Positions 1 through 9,729 of a stretch of DNA of 64,000 nucleotides are shown here, one piece after another. The DNA comes from Planctomycetota bacterium (lineage in GTDB: Bacteria > Planctomycetota > Planctomycetia > Pirellulales > UBA1268): assembly GCA_003669585.1 (NCBI GenBank), contig QWOQ01000017.1:372001-436000 (forward strand), read 5' to 3'. A program made the position numbers and the translations under genes. A model generated the notes under the pieces. That model searched no databases. It saw nothing but the letters and a program-made list of their open reading frames with translations, and was not told the origin of the DNA. Position 1 is the stretch's first letter. Every line of letters starts with the position of its first letter.

Positions 1-3000
1 GTGCCAAATACGGCGTTCGACAAGCCTAAATCGCACCGGTTCGTTGCGAACTCGAATAAAAAGTTGTTTGTCGTTGAAAGCGAGAGTGGGATCGATGAGT
101 GTCTGTAATTTTCTGACAAGCATCACGAGTGGCGCTGCCGGAGCACCCGGTGTGACTTCAAAGGTGTCGAAGAGGATTCGGCCGGAAATGTCACCAGAAA
201 GAGGATCGCCAAGGGGCACGCGTGCGTTGGCCAGATCGATGCTGACCCGTCCTTGAGCACGGGTTGACTGCGCAAGCAGTGGCGCAATGGTGCGCAGCCA
301 TCGATCGCAGGCATGCTCCGAGAGAGTTACATTCTCAAGAAGTCGACTCGGTGGGATCACCAATTCCATCGGTTCCGGTGAGAGACGAATCCACGGTGCT
401 GCGCGCAGTCTCCCACCACTGATGCCAATATCAAGTGGCCCGAGTGCCAGTTGTCCATCAAAAAGTCTGACCGCCATATCACCGGCATCGATTGATAATC
501 CTTCCACGTCGCCTGCTGTCCACGCGATCGAAGTCTCCGCTGCAAGAGCATGTAAAAGAGAATGTGTTTGCAGTGGAGTTTTTAACGGTGGCAGTACAAG
601 AGTTTCCTCTGCTGCTTGATCGAGGCCGCGTGCGGCATCGAGCCAATCAGCGGGCAGCGCGAGCGAACGTGGCGTATTCTCAGTCGCAGAACGGTCGGGA
701 AGAGCGAAAGGAACCCCGGCCATAATTCCACGGGTGCGCGGTGAACCTTTTTGTGCAGTTCCACGGAGTGGACCTCGTAGCGCAAAAGGGCGTGCGCCAC
801 CACCACTCAAGTGAATGATGCTCTTGGTCCATGGACTGAGCAGATGAGACACCGCATCCCAGTCATAGCCAACCGTTCCGTTCAAATCGACCACACGCTG
901 ACCACTCGCGGCATCGATTGTGCCGGCTGCCGAAAATGTGGCGGTAGCAGATTCGAGAGAGGCTTGTCGGACAATGAGTTGATCGATGCCTCGTGCATGA
1001 ATCACTTCGATCGATGCACTGGCCCTGGGTTCACTCCAGACAGGTTTCGGTGCGGACGCTGGGCCAATGCCGAGCGCCGCAGTCGCTGAAACTGACGCGA
1101 GCGCCAACTGACTCCCCGTGACTTGCATTCGGAGCCGAATGCCTTCTGGATCATCACTCAGTTCGGCCGTCCCCCATGCACGACCTCCGGCCGGCCACGA
1201 CGCAGCAGCCAGCGGCGTCAGCAACCACTTTTCCACCCGGGCAACATCGGCCTGCCATTCCATTTTGCCACGGACATTCTCAAAAATATTCCACATCGAT
1301 CCGGGACGCGCCGACGAAACGATCACGTTCTTACTTCGTAGCGAGACACTTGCAGTGAGCACCTCAGCCGATGAAATTTCAAAGTTCCCCGTCGATGGCT
1401 GCCAGAGCGCGACAGCACTGGTCACAACGCGGGGCTCTTCGATGCGCCGAGCACCAACTTCGAGAACTACATTTTCCAGTTCACCCCCGGCGCGAGTGAT
1501 TTCCCACTGTGTGCCACGGGCCGTGACCGCCGCAGAGAGCGCGCCGCGTCCGGCAAGTGAAAATCCACCTGGAAGCGGAGCGCCAGGCCAGCCACTGAGC
1601 CGCCCCTGCCATCGCGCGAGATCACCCGACAGAGTAATATCAGCGGTAACTTGTTCAACAGCAGGAGCGGTGCGAAAAAGTGATCCTCCACTCCAGAGAT
1701 CCACAAGCATCCCGCCGGTCAGCATGACTTCCATGCGATCTTCTTGGGCTCCAGCAATCATCTGAGCTGAATCGATCACAAGTGCCGTCGGGGAAAGCGT
1801 GCCTCGAATCTGTGACTCAAGCGTGAGCTGACTGTCTCGCCATGGACTGCGAGAAGGCATTGCCACCACAAAATCTGTCAGGCTTGTTGTAGCGGTCGCG
1901 ATAAAGGATTCAGCTGCGTCGCCTTTCACAAATTGCAACGTGCCGCGAGCGATTCCAGCGAGTTCTACATTTTTCGTGTCGATCACCTCAGAGACTTCAC
2001 TCAAAAATGTATCGAGATCAACCGAGTATTCGAGTGTTGAATTGGCAGCGGTCCCCTTCCCTGAAATCTCGATCGCGGTTGATGTCAGGCGAGCTTCTTC
2101 CACCACCACAGAATCCGATGTGCCGATGCGTCGTGCCTTGAGCCATGCGGAAAAAGGTTCGTTCCATCGAAGCAACCGCTCTCCTTGCACCGCAGAGAGA
2201 TCGAGAGAACCGGCGCGAATTTCAAAAACTCGTGCATCTCCATCGCCGTGAGCAGAGGCGGATAGTTGCAATTGACCACCGGTCACTTTGACATCAGGAC
2301 GAATTTGTAGGCCGCCGGGAGTTGCCTTTGACACCGCTGCGAGATCAATCTCTGCGGAGAATGCAAAATCTTCACGAGAGAGTGAATCGAGCCACTCCCA
2401 CGGTCCGCCGCGCACCAGTCGAATTGAGCCGGCCGCTTCTGCACGTATCAGCGGCGATGTAGCCGAAAGTTTTCCAATGCGCAGTCGATCACCATCGAGC
2501 GAAAGCTCCAGCGGAATTTCACAGCGATCGATATTGAAGCGTTCACTTCCAGAAATCGCATCAGAAATAACGATGCGACTGCCGTTGGCTAATCCCGCGA
2601 TGCGCAGCGGTACACGAGTTTCCGACGATGTAGATCCCGGATCGATATCGAGTCGCACATCGGCAAATCCGTCGACGACCAGCGGCCAAGAAAAACGCGT
2701 GGCGGCAACTCGTGAAAATCCGAGTGGAAGATGATTGGTGGTAATGACTAAGCCGTCGGTGTTCTCGGGAGCCGATACGGACCAACCGCCTTCCCGCGAA
2801 AGCGCCGTTGTTGCAGCGACTGCGACGGATCGTGTGGTGGCCGGATTCCCCTCAATCACTGAAGGTGCAGGCTTGACGGTTGAAGCGAGCGATGCCATTG
2901 CAGCACCGTTTTGAATGAGGTGTTCAAGTCTTCCCGAAACCGTCCACCCACCGGAGCGTAATTCCGGTCTGATGCTGGCACTTGCCATAAGACCATCGAG

Positions 3001-3519
3001 TTGCCATGTGTCTTGGCGTACGGAATCCACGAGTTCAAGTCGACCATCGCTGACTTCAATCGTTGCTCGGATGGAAGCGTTGCTTGATGATCGGGCCAGC
3101 CACGGGGCAAGCAGATCTTCAAGAGTTGTAGAACCGGAGCGAACTTCGATAAAAATCTGTGGAGAAAAAAGTCGCACCGTGCCCAGTGATGTGAGGTCGA
3201 ACGAGAGATGAAGAAGACCTCGATCGAGTTGCACCAGCGGCAGGTGTGCAATTCTTTTCCCGTTATGATCGTTGATGACGACATCCCGGTATTCGATTCC
3301 ATGCAACCAGTTCCACTTTGCCGAACCGCTCGCAACGGTTCCATCAATTCCCTCGAAGGCGGCGACAAGGGGTCTATCGCGCAGGTTTGTGAGCACGGCC
3401 ACGGCCGGGGCAAGCCAGACCGCGAAACCTGTCACGGCAAGGGCCGCCAAAGAAAAGACTGCTAGTCGTCGGCGTGGACGATGTGTTTTCGATCGAACTG
3501 CTGCGGCTCGTGCACTCAT
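1..3519 (-). CDS. AsmA-like large envelope protein, C-terminus outside the window
   Basis: The reading frame is open for 1173 codons from an ATG at 3519 to the left edge, so the end of the gene is missing. After a basic N-terminus rich in Arg (residues 1-20) there is one hydrophobic segment (about 22-45) that should anchor the protein in the inner membrane. The rest is a long, Ser/Thr/Gly/Val-rich beta-repetitive periplasmic region with few Cys, as in AsmA/TamB/DUF3971-type proteins, which are thought to bridge the envelope and move lipids. I assign the family on overall architecture, not on a diagnostic motif. It is the last of four minus-strand genes, 77 bp after the mobA-like gene. A specific function cannot be read from the sequence. 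Confidence 0.75.
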   Translation of the reverse strand, partial: MSARAAAVRSKTHRPRRRLAVFSLAALAVTGFAVWLAPAVAVLTNLRDRPLVAAFEGIDGTVASGSAKWNWLHGIEYRDVVINDHNGKRIAHLPLVQLDRGLLHLSFDLTSLGTVRLFSPQIFIEVRSGSTTLEDLLAPWLARSSSNASIRATIEVSDGRLELVDSVRQDTWQLDGLMASASIRPELRSGGWTVSGRLEHLIQNGAAMASLASTVKPAPSVIEGNPATTRSVAVAATTALSREGGWSVSAPENTDGLVITTNHLPLGFSRVAATRFSWPLVVDGFADVRLDIDPGSTSSETRVPLRIAGLANGSRIVISDAISGSERFNIDRCEIPLELSLDGDRLRIGKLSATSPLIRAEAAGSIRLVRGGPWEWLDSLSREDFAFSAEIDLAAVSKATPGGLQIRPDVKVTGGQLQLSASAHGDGDARVFEIRAGSLDLSAVQGERLLRWNEPFSAWLKARRIGTSDSVVVEEARLTSTAIEISGKGTAANSTLEYSVDLDTFLSEVSEVIDTKNVELAGIARGTLQFVKGDAAESFIATATTSLTDFVVAMPSRSPWRDSQLTLESQIRGTLSPTALVIDSAQMIAGAQEDRMEVMLTGGMLVDLWSGGSLFRTAPAVEQVTADITLSGDLARWQGRLSGWPGAPLPGGFSLAGRGALSAAVTARGTQWEITRAGGELENVVLEVGARRIEEPRVVTSAVALWQPSTGNFEISSAEVLTASVSLRSKNVIVSSARPGSMWNIFENVRGKMEWQADVARVEKWLLTPLAAASWPAGGRAWGTAELSDDPEGIRLRMQVTGSQLALASVSATAALGIGPASAPKPVWSEPRASASIEVIHARGIDQLIVRQASLESATATFSAAGTIDAASGQRVVDLNGTVGYDWDAVSHLLSPWTKSIIHLSGGGARPFALRGPLRGTAQKGSPRTRGIMAGVPFALPDRSATENTPRSLALPADWLDAARGLDQAAEETLVLPPLKTPLQTHSLLHALAAETSIAWTAGDVEGLSIDAGDMAVRLFDGQLALGPLDIGISGGRLRAAPWIRLSPEPMELVIPPSRLLENVTLSEHACDRWLRTIAPLLAQSTRAQGRVSIDLANARVPLGDPLSGDISGRILFDTFEVTPGAPAAPLVMLVRKLQTLIDPTLAFNDKQLFIRVRNEPVRFRLVERRIWH

Positions 3520-3596
3520 TTGGTTCGAACACTTGTCCTGAGAGATACCGGCTTGAATGTCTCGCCCGTATCGTAGGACCTAGTACACGACTTTAC

Positions 3597-4343
3597 CTAG
3601 GGCGTTTTCAAGCGACGATTCTTTTCTCTGTCAGCGGCAAGACGCTTCTCAGCATCGATTCCCGCTTGAATTTCCAGCAACCGTTGTTCGAGCCGCGCAA
3701 GATCATTCGGTGTGTCGGCGTCAAAAAAGGATTCCAGCAGCGGATCATACTGTCGCAGGTCATCGGGGGTGAGAATGATCGGCAAAGCATGGTTTTTCAG
3801 ACCGACTAAATCGCGATGTCCGTCGACAAACCGCTGCACGAGAATCGGCAGGAGAGCGAGACTGTAGGCAGCCCCAAGCACTTGCAATTCACCGTCAATC
3901 TGAGGAACGGCCCACAGGGCTGGCGGTTTCGTTTTTTCAGTGTCACGGGCCTGAGTGAGAACCACTTCGATCAAAAAGCGGACCACATTCGGCACCAGAA
4001 GAGGCGTATCGCAACTCGACACAAACGCTCCTTGAATCGGCTGCGGACCTTTCGCCAATTGCCGCATTCCATCGATCAAACCTGCGAGCGGCCCGCTTTC
4101 GGGATGAGAGTCACAGACGATCTCGACCGAATCATCTTTGTTGAAACAGGGAAACACCTGATCCCGACTCGCCACAATCACAACCCGCGGCACGACACTT
4201 TGAATTGTTCTGACAACACGCTCGACAAGCGACATGCCCGCAAGCTGTGCAGTTGCCTTATCAATTCCCATGCGGTGACTTGCGCCGCCGGCAAGCACAA
4301 TTCCCGCGCAGTCACTCAGGAGATTGAAACAAGGCACACTCAC
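3597..4343 (-). CDS. mobA: Molybdenum cofactor guanylyltransferase, MobA-like
   Basis: The 248-residue protein has the nucleotidyltransferase signature LAGGASHRMGIDKA at about residues 17-30 and a second conserved acidic site in SSCDTPLL (about 109-116). Both match the MobA family, which adds GMP to molybdopterin in the cytoplasm to make the guanine dinucleotide cofactor. The C-terminal third carries the usual MobA-type end in which a short helix follows an IDTPDDL-like motif (here TPNDLARLEQRLLEI). MobA-like proteins with other NTP partners exist (MocA, CofC), so the exact substrate is inferred. A sulfite-oxidase-family molybdoenzyme at 42.9 kb is a possible client, though that family usually carries the cofactor without the nucleotide. 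Confidence 0.85.
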   Translation of the reverse strand: MSVPCFNLLSDCAGIVLAGGASHRMGIDKATAQLAGMSLVERVVRTIQSVVPRVVIVASRDQVFPCFNKDDSVEIVCDSHPESGPLAGLIDGMRQLAKGPQPIQGAFVSSCDTPLLVPNVVRFLIEVVLTQARDTEKTKPPALWAVPQIDGELQVLGAAYSLALLPILVQRFVDGHRDLVGLKNHALPIILTPDDLRQYDPLLESFFDADTPNDLARLEQRLLEIQAGIDAEKRLAADREKNRRLKTP

Positions 4344-4418
4344 GATTCCTCCGAGAGACGTCTTTTGAACAAGAATAATATTGATTCACTCTGAATGTGA
4401 TCCGGCCGCATGATGGGT

Positions 4419-5738
4419 TCATACATTTTCAAAAGAGTCTTTGCGTCCGGCAAGCTTTTCTTTTGTGGCCCACAGGCCGGCTGACGGCGTGGGAATGAAG
4501 TAATACTCTTGGCCGTCATCAGTCGTATGAAATCCTTGCCGAGAGTCATACGGCTTGTACCTGGCGATTGCCTCATCGATTGGCATATAGTCAAAACCAA
4601 TCTGTTCGATGTCGGCTCTCGAAACTCCTCCGGGTGCATAACGAATAGTGAATCGGCCCTCGCTGCTAGAGTGAATCAGATGCGCAGTCGCATGGGCAAA
4701 ATCTTGCATAAGCGGATCCTTGCGATACTGTTCCATCGTGTGTGGCGTGCCGCGATAGCCATGGCGACGGATGATCTCTTCAACTTCTGGTTGCTCGCCA
4801 AAACGCGTAAGCCCTGGGGCGATCACGGTGAGCGTTCCGCCGTCGGCGATCGCCATGCGCGTGCGATAGATGCTTTTGTTGGCAACCCACGTGCTGAAAA
4901 ACTCGTCCCCCTGCATGACACAAACGATATTTTCAATTGGCTTATCGAAAACGGTGATGTTCTCACGACGGCTTTGGCGGGCCGCACCGAGATAGGTTTC
5001 AAGATCATCGCCAACATGCACGCCGGTATGAACAAGCCGGTCATCGAATGATCGCGCAAGTGTGAGCTGAAAATAAAAATCAGGGATTCCACCGAGGAAT
5101 TCTTCTTCGGCACGATTAAAGAGCGCCCGAACTGGCGTAATAAGGCATCCGAGGTTGTTTTCGATACCGCAGCAGGCTGCGGCCATGTGGGTCGTGCAGA
5201 TAGTTTCCTTGCCCGCCAAGCCAATAAAATAGTTTTTGTTGTGGTTCGCAAATCCAAGCACTTCGTGTGGCACGACATGGCCGATGTTGATCACAATGTC
5301 CCACGGTTCGCGCATGGTCATTGTGTTGAGATCGATCGGAACCTCCCAGTTGGCGGCACCGTGCGTGGTTTCCGCAACGAACTCCGCGGAAAGTTTTCCC
5401 ACTCGCACACAGCCCCCGCGCCAGTCGTGGGCATGAATGCGATCGTTTGGAATTGCGCCAAACATAGCCCGATTTTCTTTTTCGGTGTGTGGGATGTGTT
5501 GTCCGAGCGTGGGAATGACACGGCAATCGGCGCCCCCGGCAGTGAAATGGTCGTACATGATCTCTGTGACCCAGCCACTTCCCGAATGCATGCGCGTGAT
5601 GTCGGGAGGAAGCAGGAGCACTCGTTGAGGATTGCGACAGATTCTTTCCCGTGCTTCTTCGCACGCTCGAAGCGTCAGTTCCTCAACGCGTGGACGTACA
5701 ATTTCCGAAGCGTGTTCGACAAACCAAGGCATCGTCAT
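4419..5738 (-). CDS. LarA-like nickel-dependent racemase family protein (DUF2088)
   Basis: The 439 residues fit the LarA/DUF2088 family, whose founding member racemizes lactate with a nickel-pincer cofactor; other members act on other 2-hydroxy acids. Family features are the N-terminal nucleotide-fold start with LLPPDITRMHSG, a His-containing GQHIPHTEKE segment (about 98-108) and a central GHVVPHEVLGFANHNKNYF stretch with the His and Lys that in LarA sit around the cofactor. The length is close to that of LarA (about 420). No larB, larC or larE cofactor genes are seen nearby. The substrate is unknown. It sits 75 bp before the mobA-like gene on the same strand, and 117 bp after the aminotransferase gene. 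Confidence 0.8.
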   Translation of the reverse strand: MTMPWFVEHASEIVRPRVEELTLRACEEARERICRNPQRVLLLPPDITRMHSGSGWVTEIMYDHFTAGGADCRVIPTLGQHIPHTEKENRAMFGAIPNDRIHAHDWRGGCVRVGKLSAEFVAETTHGAANWEVPIDLNTMTMREPWDIVINIGHVVPHEVLGFANHNKNYFIGLAGKETICTTHMAAACCGIENNLGCLITPVRALFNRAEEEFLGGIPDFYFQLTLARSFDDRLVHTGVHVGDDLETYLGAARQSRRENITVFDKPIENIVCVMQGDEFFSTWVANKSIYRTRMAIADGGTLTVIAPGLTRFGEQPEVEEIIRRHGYRGTPHTMEQYRKDPLMQDFAHATAHLIHSSSEGRFTIRYAPGGVSRADIEQIGFDYMPIDEAIARYKPYDSRQGFHTTDDGQEYYFIPTPSAGLWATKEKLAGRKDSFENV

Positions 5739-5855
5739 CTCCTGTACGAGGATCTCTTTGACAGTGTATGGGTTCGATTGTGTCTTGCGTCATCCACAAT
5801 AATCGCACTTGTATAAAGTGTTCGTGGAGTCGATGCCGAGAAATTGTCGCAGGCC

Positions 5856-7148
5856 TTACTCGCTTTGTGCCAGAAAAGATTCAATCCGCGACAGACCTTC
5901 CGACAGTTTTTCTTTCGACGACGCAAATGACATCCGAACGTGACCCTCACATCCAAAAGCACTTCCGGCAACGGTTGCGACATGATGCTGTTCTAGAAGC
6001 GCTTCGCACCATTGACTACTTGTAGAAATTCGATTCCCAGCATAGGTGCGGCCGAGCATCGGACGAATATCGAAGAAGGCATAAAACGCACCGCCGATAT
6101 GCGGCACGCGCACACCTGGCATGGCTGCAAGTCGATCAGCCACAAATGTGCGACGATTCTGAAACTCATGAAGCATTGCCGCAACGCACTCCTGTGGTCC
6201 GTCAAGAGCTGCTCGGGCAGCGTGCTGGGAAATACTTGAAGGGCTGCTCGTTTCTTGACTCTGCAAGTTGCCGATCGCTTTGGCGAGTGGTTCAGGGCTG
6301 ATCGACCATCCGATGCGCCATCCGGTCATGGAGTAGGTTTTGCTTACGCCGGCAACCACCACCGTACGCTGCTCGAGATTTTTTCGAAGCGTTGGAAATG
6401 ACACGGCCTTCCCACCGTCGAACACCAGTTGGTCATAAATTTCATCAGATACAATCGAAAGATTTGCATCGATGGCGATATCGGCCAACACACCGAGCTC
6501 TTCTTTGGAATAGACCGTGCCAGTTGGATTGCTGGGGGTACAGATGAGGAACATTCGCGAGGCTTTTGTAATCGCACGCCGAAATACTTCGGGTTGCAGC
6601 TTGAAATCATCTTCCAATCGAGTTTCCACGAAAATCGGCTGGGCACCCGAAAGCTTGATCACTTCCGCATAACTGACCCAATAGGGCGCCGGCACAATCA
6701 CCTCATCCCCCGGATTCAAAAGAGATGTAAAGACGTTGTGGAGCGCATGTTTGGCGCCATTGCTGATCACCACATTGGCGGCCGAAATCGACAGGCCGCT
6801 GCGACGCGAGTAGTCACGAGCCACAGCACTGCGGAGTTCTGGAATACCTGCAGCGGGCGTATATTTTGTCTTGCCAGCATGCATTGCTTCGATTGCTGCC
6901 TGACAAATATGAGTGGGCGTAGGAAAATCCGGTTCGCCGACACTCAGATCGATTACGCAAACTCCTGAGGACGCCATCGACGACGCACGTGCGGCCATGG
7001 CGAGCGTGGCCGAAGGCTCAAGGGCCGCCATACGATTGGCCGTAGCCAACGCATTCTCAAGACCAGAGGCCGATGATACAGACCGCGTTGAATCGCTTTG
7101 CACGCCCACTCCCACGCTGCTTTGGTGACGCTTGACGCTTGAATCCAT
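5856..7148 (-). CDS. Class I/II aminotransferase, aspartate aminotransferase-like
   Basis: A PLP-dependent fold-type I aminotransferase of 430 residues. Visible motifs are SVGEPDFPTP (substrate-binding arm), YTPAAGIPELR, NGAKHALHN, APYWVSY, CTPSNPTGTVYS (pyridine/phosphate contacts), SDEIYDQLVF and the Schiff-base lysine in GVSKTYSMTGWRIGW. These match the subgroup Ib aspartate/prephenate aminotransferases. The N-terminus is about 38 residues longer than usual, Ser/Gln-rich and of low complexity; the conserved part begins at MAALEPSATLAM, so an internal ATG at 7031 is an alternative start. It transaminates an amino acid with 2-oxoglutarate, probably aspartate, in the cytoplasm. Confidence 0.88.
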   Translation of the reverse strand: MDSSVKRHQSSVGVGVQSDSTRSVSSASGLENALATANRMAALEPSATLAMAARASSMASSGVCVIDLSVGEPDFPTPTHICQAAIEAMHAGKTKYTPAAGIPELRSAVARDYSRRSGLSISAANVVISNGAKHALHNVFTSLLNPGDEVIVPAPYWVSYAEVIKLSGAQPIFVETRLEDDFKLQPEVFRRAITKASRMFLICTPSNPTGTVYSKEELGVLADIAIDANLSIVSDEIYDQLVFDGGKAVSFPTLRKNLEQRTVVVAGVSKTYSMTGWRIGWSISPEPLAKAIGNLQSQETSSPSSISQHAARAALDGPQECVAAMLHEFQNRRTFVADRLAAMPGVRVPHIGGAFYAFFDIRPMLGRTYAGNRISTSSQWCEALLEQHHVATVAGSAFGCEGHVRMSFASSKEKLSEGLSRIESFLAQSE

Positions 7149-7274
7149 CGCCTCGATGATACCACTCTCCCTCTTAAATCAATCGGCTGGCTGGCGTCGT
7201 TCGCTTTCCGGGCAAGGTTCCTTCAAGAGAGATTGAGAACCAAAGAGGCCCTCACCGATGAGTGATCTATAGTT

Positions 7275-8471
7275 ATGCATGGCAAACGAGTTGGATTGTG
7301 GCTTATTGGTGCCAAGGGCGGCGTTGCTACCACGGTCATAACCGGCCTATCGGCACTCAAGCGGGGCACCACCGGGAATGCCGGTCTGTTGACGCAGACG
7401 GAGTCCTTTCAAAAACTTGGACTTGTCGAATTCGACCAGATTGTGGTCGGTGGCCACGATATTCGGCCAGGATCGCTCGCCGATGAAGCTCGACGCATGT
7501 GGTCGGAAAGTAGAGCCATTACTCCCGATCATCTCGACGGCGCGCAAGACGATTTTGAAGCGATCTCGCATCGACTACGTCCCGGCACGGTCGTGGCCTC
7601 CGGCGAAAAAATTCGTGAATTTGCCGATCCATCGGTGATTGCTATCGAGGAAACACCGCGAGCGGCAGTTGAACGAATCAGAAAAGATATCGAGTCTTTT
7701 GCTGCCGCCGAAAATCTAGAACATGTCGTGGTGGTGAATGTTGCCAGCACGGAACCACCTTCGAGTCGGCCTATTCCCATAAGCTGGAAAGACCTTCAAC
7801 CGCTCTTAGACTCAGCCGAACAGTGTCCCCTTCCGGGAAGCAGTCTCTATGCGATTGCGGCCATCGAGGCGGGAGCTTCATTCATCAATTTTACGCCGAG
7901 CGTCGGAGCGAATCCTCCTGCGATCATCGAGCTGGCAATCGAAAAGAAGGTGCCACTGGCCGGCTGCGATGGAAAAACTGGCGAAACGCTCTTAAAGAGT
8001 GTGCTGGCTCCTATGTTTGTTGCAAGAAACCTCGAAGTCATGAGCTGGGTAGGGCACAATATTTTTGGAAACATGGACGGCAAAGTGCTCGATGACCCGC
8101 GCAATAAAGCGAGTAAAGTGAAAAGCAAAGATCATTTGCTTGCGCAGATTCTTGGATACCCGCCACAATCCCTCGTCTCAATTGAGTACATCCAGAGTCT
8201 TGGCGACTGGAAAACAGCGTGGGACCACATTCACTTTCGAGGGTTTTTGGGAACGCCAATGACGTTGCAATTTACGTGGCAGGGATGCGATTCGATTCTG
8301 GCGGCACCGCTGGTGATCGATCTGGTGCGTCTGGTCGATCGTGCCCGACAGGAGAAGGCCTGTGGCGTACTCGACTGGCTGGCATGCTTCTTTAAGAGCC
8401 CAATGGGCGTCTCCGAGCAGGACTTTTCTAAACAGGTCGTCATGCTCGACGCATGGGTTGGCAATCTGTAG
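7275..8471 (+). CDS. Inositol-3-phosphate synthase family protein
   Basis: The 398-residue protein begins with a Rossmann nucleotide-binding strand and loop (GLWLIGAKGGVATT, about 7-20). It carries the family blocks TGETLLKSVLAP (about 236-247), SWVGHNIFGNMDGKVL (about 257-272) and a Lys-rich KASKVKSKDHLL stretch. These correspond to the SGQTxxKSV, NxxGNxDGxxL and catalytic-lysine regions of myo-inositol-1-phosphate synthases. The reaction is NAD-dependent conversion of glucose 6-phosphate to inositol 3-phosphate, the entry to inositol lipids and solutes. It is shorter than the eukaryotic enzyme (about 510), as bacterial members are. No Shine-Dalgarno site precedes the ATG. It is divergent from the aminotransferase gene. 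Confidence 0.85.
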   Translation: MHGKRVGLWLIGAKGGVATTVITGLSALKRGTTGNAGLLTQTESFQKLGLVEFDQIVVGGHDIRPGSLADEARRMWSESRAITPDHLDGAQDDFEAISHRLRPGTVVASGEKIREFADPSVIAIEETPRAAVERIRKDIESFAAAENLEHVVVVNVASTEPPSSRPIPISWKDLQPLLDSAEQCPLPGSSLYAIAAIEAGASFINFTPSVGANPPAIIELAIEKKVPLAGCDGKTGETLLKSVLAPMFVARNLEVMSWVGHNIFGNMDGKVLDDPRNKASKVKSKDHLLAQILGYPPQSLVSIEYIQSLGDWKTAWDHIHFRGFLGTPMTLQFTWQGCDSILAAPLVIDLVRLVDRARQEKACGVLDWLACFFKSPMGVSEQDFSKQVVMLDAWVGNL

Positions 8472-9407
8472 GGGCTCGCATGGCCTGCACAGCGGCAGCG
8501 AACCTCTGATTGATTTCGTTTCGCCCCTTCTTCTCAAAGATTTTTTGCAAGCACGCTGCGCGACACGTGCCCGCTGCAAGTTGTTCCGTTGTCATACGTT
8601 GAGAACGGCCCTTTCAAGCAGCTTCGATGTGCCGATCGTTGCGAAGAACTGTGTTCACGACAAAGCCTCGGCAGTCTTTCGATTGAACGGCATGGGCAAA
8701 AATCTGACGCACCCATGTGGTTCACAAGAAAATCATTTTCAAGAAATGAAAAAGTTCCGCAGATGTTTTCAGAGATGAAATAAAAAACTTTTTCAATTTT
8801 TCTCTCGAAGTTCTCTTGACAATTTTCAGTGAAATCATTCACAACATCACTTATCGCGATCGACGCATTGCTCGTCGGGGGTAAGAAACAACTTGCCGAC
8901 CGACGCATTCAAACGAATTTGAATGCGAAGCAGCGTGAGTCATGGATGAGTCAAACGTGTCAATAAGCTCGAAAAAAAGCCTGTTTTTGAATCACAAGCG
9001 TTTGAGCGTTCGTGATGTTTGTGAGACTCACGCCGCTGTAACAATGCCAGTTGCATGTGTCACAACGACACAAAAATCCTTGCCAGCAAAACTGTTTGAA
9101 AACTCACACAATCGTTTCCCGACTCCAAAAACAGTCTTCCAGAAAAACTTTTTTTCTGTCACCGCAGCATGGATTGCAACGGACTCGAGAAGTACCAATA
9201 CAAGATTTGAAGGATCAAAAAGTATCTTGAGTTCTGCCAAATCGGCAGATGGAGGGTCGAAAGGATCCTAAAAGATCAAAAGTTCAACCGGTGGCTGGTT
9301 GCCGACTGAATAAACGGAATGTTTTCGTGGCTTGGTCCCTATTTTCGGAACACCCGAGGGATCGGCCGTGCGTTGTGTATCCGGGTGTTCCACAAGGAGT
9401 TTTTGCA
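8472..9407 (+). other. Long non-coding stretch before a tiny basic-protein gene
   Basis: About 0.94 kb with no reading frame that resembles a protein on either strand. It is richer in A and T runs than its neighbours and contains several inverted repeats: a 10-bp stem with a CGAA loop at 8904-8927, GTGAG/CTCAC at 9021-9031 and TGTGTC/GACACA at 9056-9072. It may hold a long leader or a small RNA for the gene at 9408, but no clear promoter could be picked. Confidence 0.5.
8904..8927. repeat. Perfect 10-bp inverted repeat with 4-base loop
   Basis: CGCATTCAAA at 8904-8913 is followed by CGAA and then its exact complement at 8918-8927. There is no T-run on either side, so it does not look like a terminator. 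The hexamer-like unit CGACGCATT also occurs just upstream near 8860. It could be an operator or the stem of a small RNA. Confidence 0.55.
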
Positions 9408-9473
9408 ATGGCAAAACGCAAGGCGAAGAAGGCTGCCCCTGTCAAGAAGGCTGCCAAGAAGAAGAAGCGCTAG
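9408..9473 (+). CDS. Very small Lys/Ala-rich basic protein (21 aa)
   Basis: A 21-codon gene whose product is almost only Lys, Ala, Arg, Pro and Val (MAKRKAKKAAP at the start, four Lys and Arg at the end). A textbook AAGGAG ribosome site lies 9 bases before the ATG and a very strong terminator follows, which argues that it is a real, highly expressed gene in spite of its size. The composition resembles the tails of H1/Hc1-like histone proteins and other nucleic-acid binding peptides, so binding to DNA or rRNA is a plausible inference. It is too short for any family assignment. A longer frame reading in from 9249 has no comparable ribosome site. Confidence 0.6.
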   Translation: MAKRKAKKAAPVKKAAKKKKR

Positions 9474-9480
9474 TGTTGGT

Positions 9481-9498
9481 CCTCGGATTTTTCCGAGG
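9481..9498 (+). repeat. Short hairpin directly after the small basic-protein gene
   Basis: CCTCGGA (9481-9487) pairs with TCCGAGG (9492-9498) around a T-rich loop, seven bases after the stop codon. It may protect the 3' end or act together with the stronger terminator just downstream. Confidence 0.5.
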
Positions 9499-9524
9499 AA
9501 TACCGCAGTGCTCATGTTGATAAA

Positions 9525-9567
9525 GGCCGGCCCGGGCCCTTGGGCGCCCGGGCCGGCCTCTTTTTTT
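9525..9567 (+). terminator. Strong rho-independent terminator
   Basis: GGCCGGCCCGGGC at 9525-9537 is perfectly complementary to 9546-9558, leaving an 8-base loop, and a run of seven T follows at 9561-9567. This is one of the strongest terminators in the window and ends the small basic-protein transcript. Confidence 0.9.
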
Positions 9568-9729
9568 GACGGAGATAAATGGCTTGTTTATGAAGGGGTG
9601 TCCTAACGAAAAATCAAAAAAGAAGTCATTCAAGCACGGCGTCGGCATGCAGATTACGCTGTCGGGTACCAGAAATATTTTCTCGTCTTTGTCTTTCATA
9701 GGGTTCAGGTCGACCCAAGGAATGTCCCG

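Noticed and set aside
8942..9271. 109-codon frame on the plus strand
   Set aside because: Composition is irregular, no ribosome site, no recognisable domain and it lies in a stretch full of inverted repeats.
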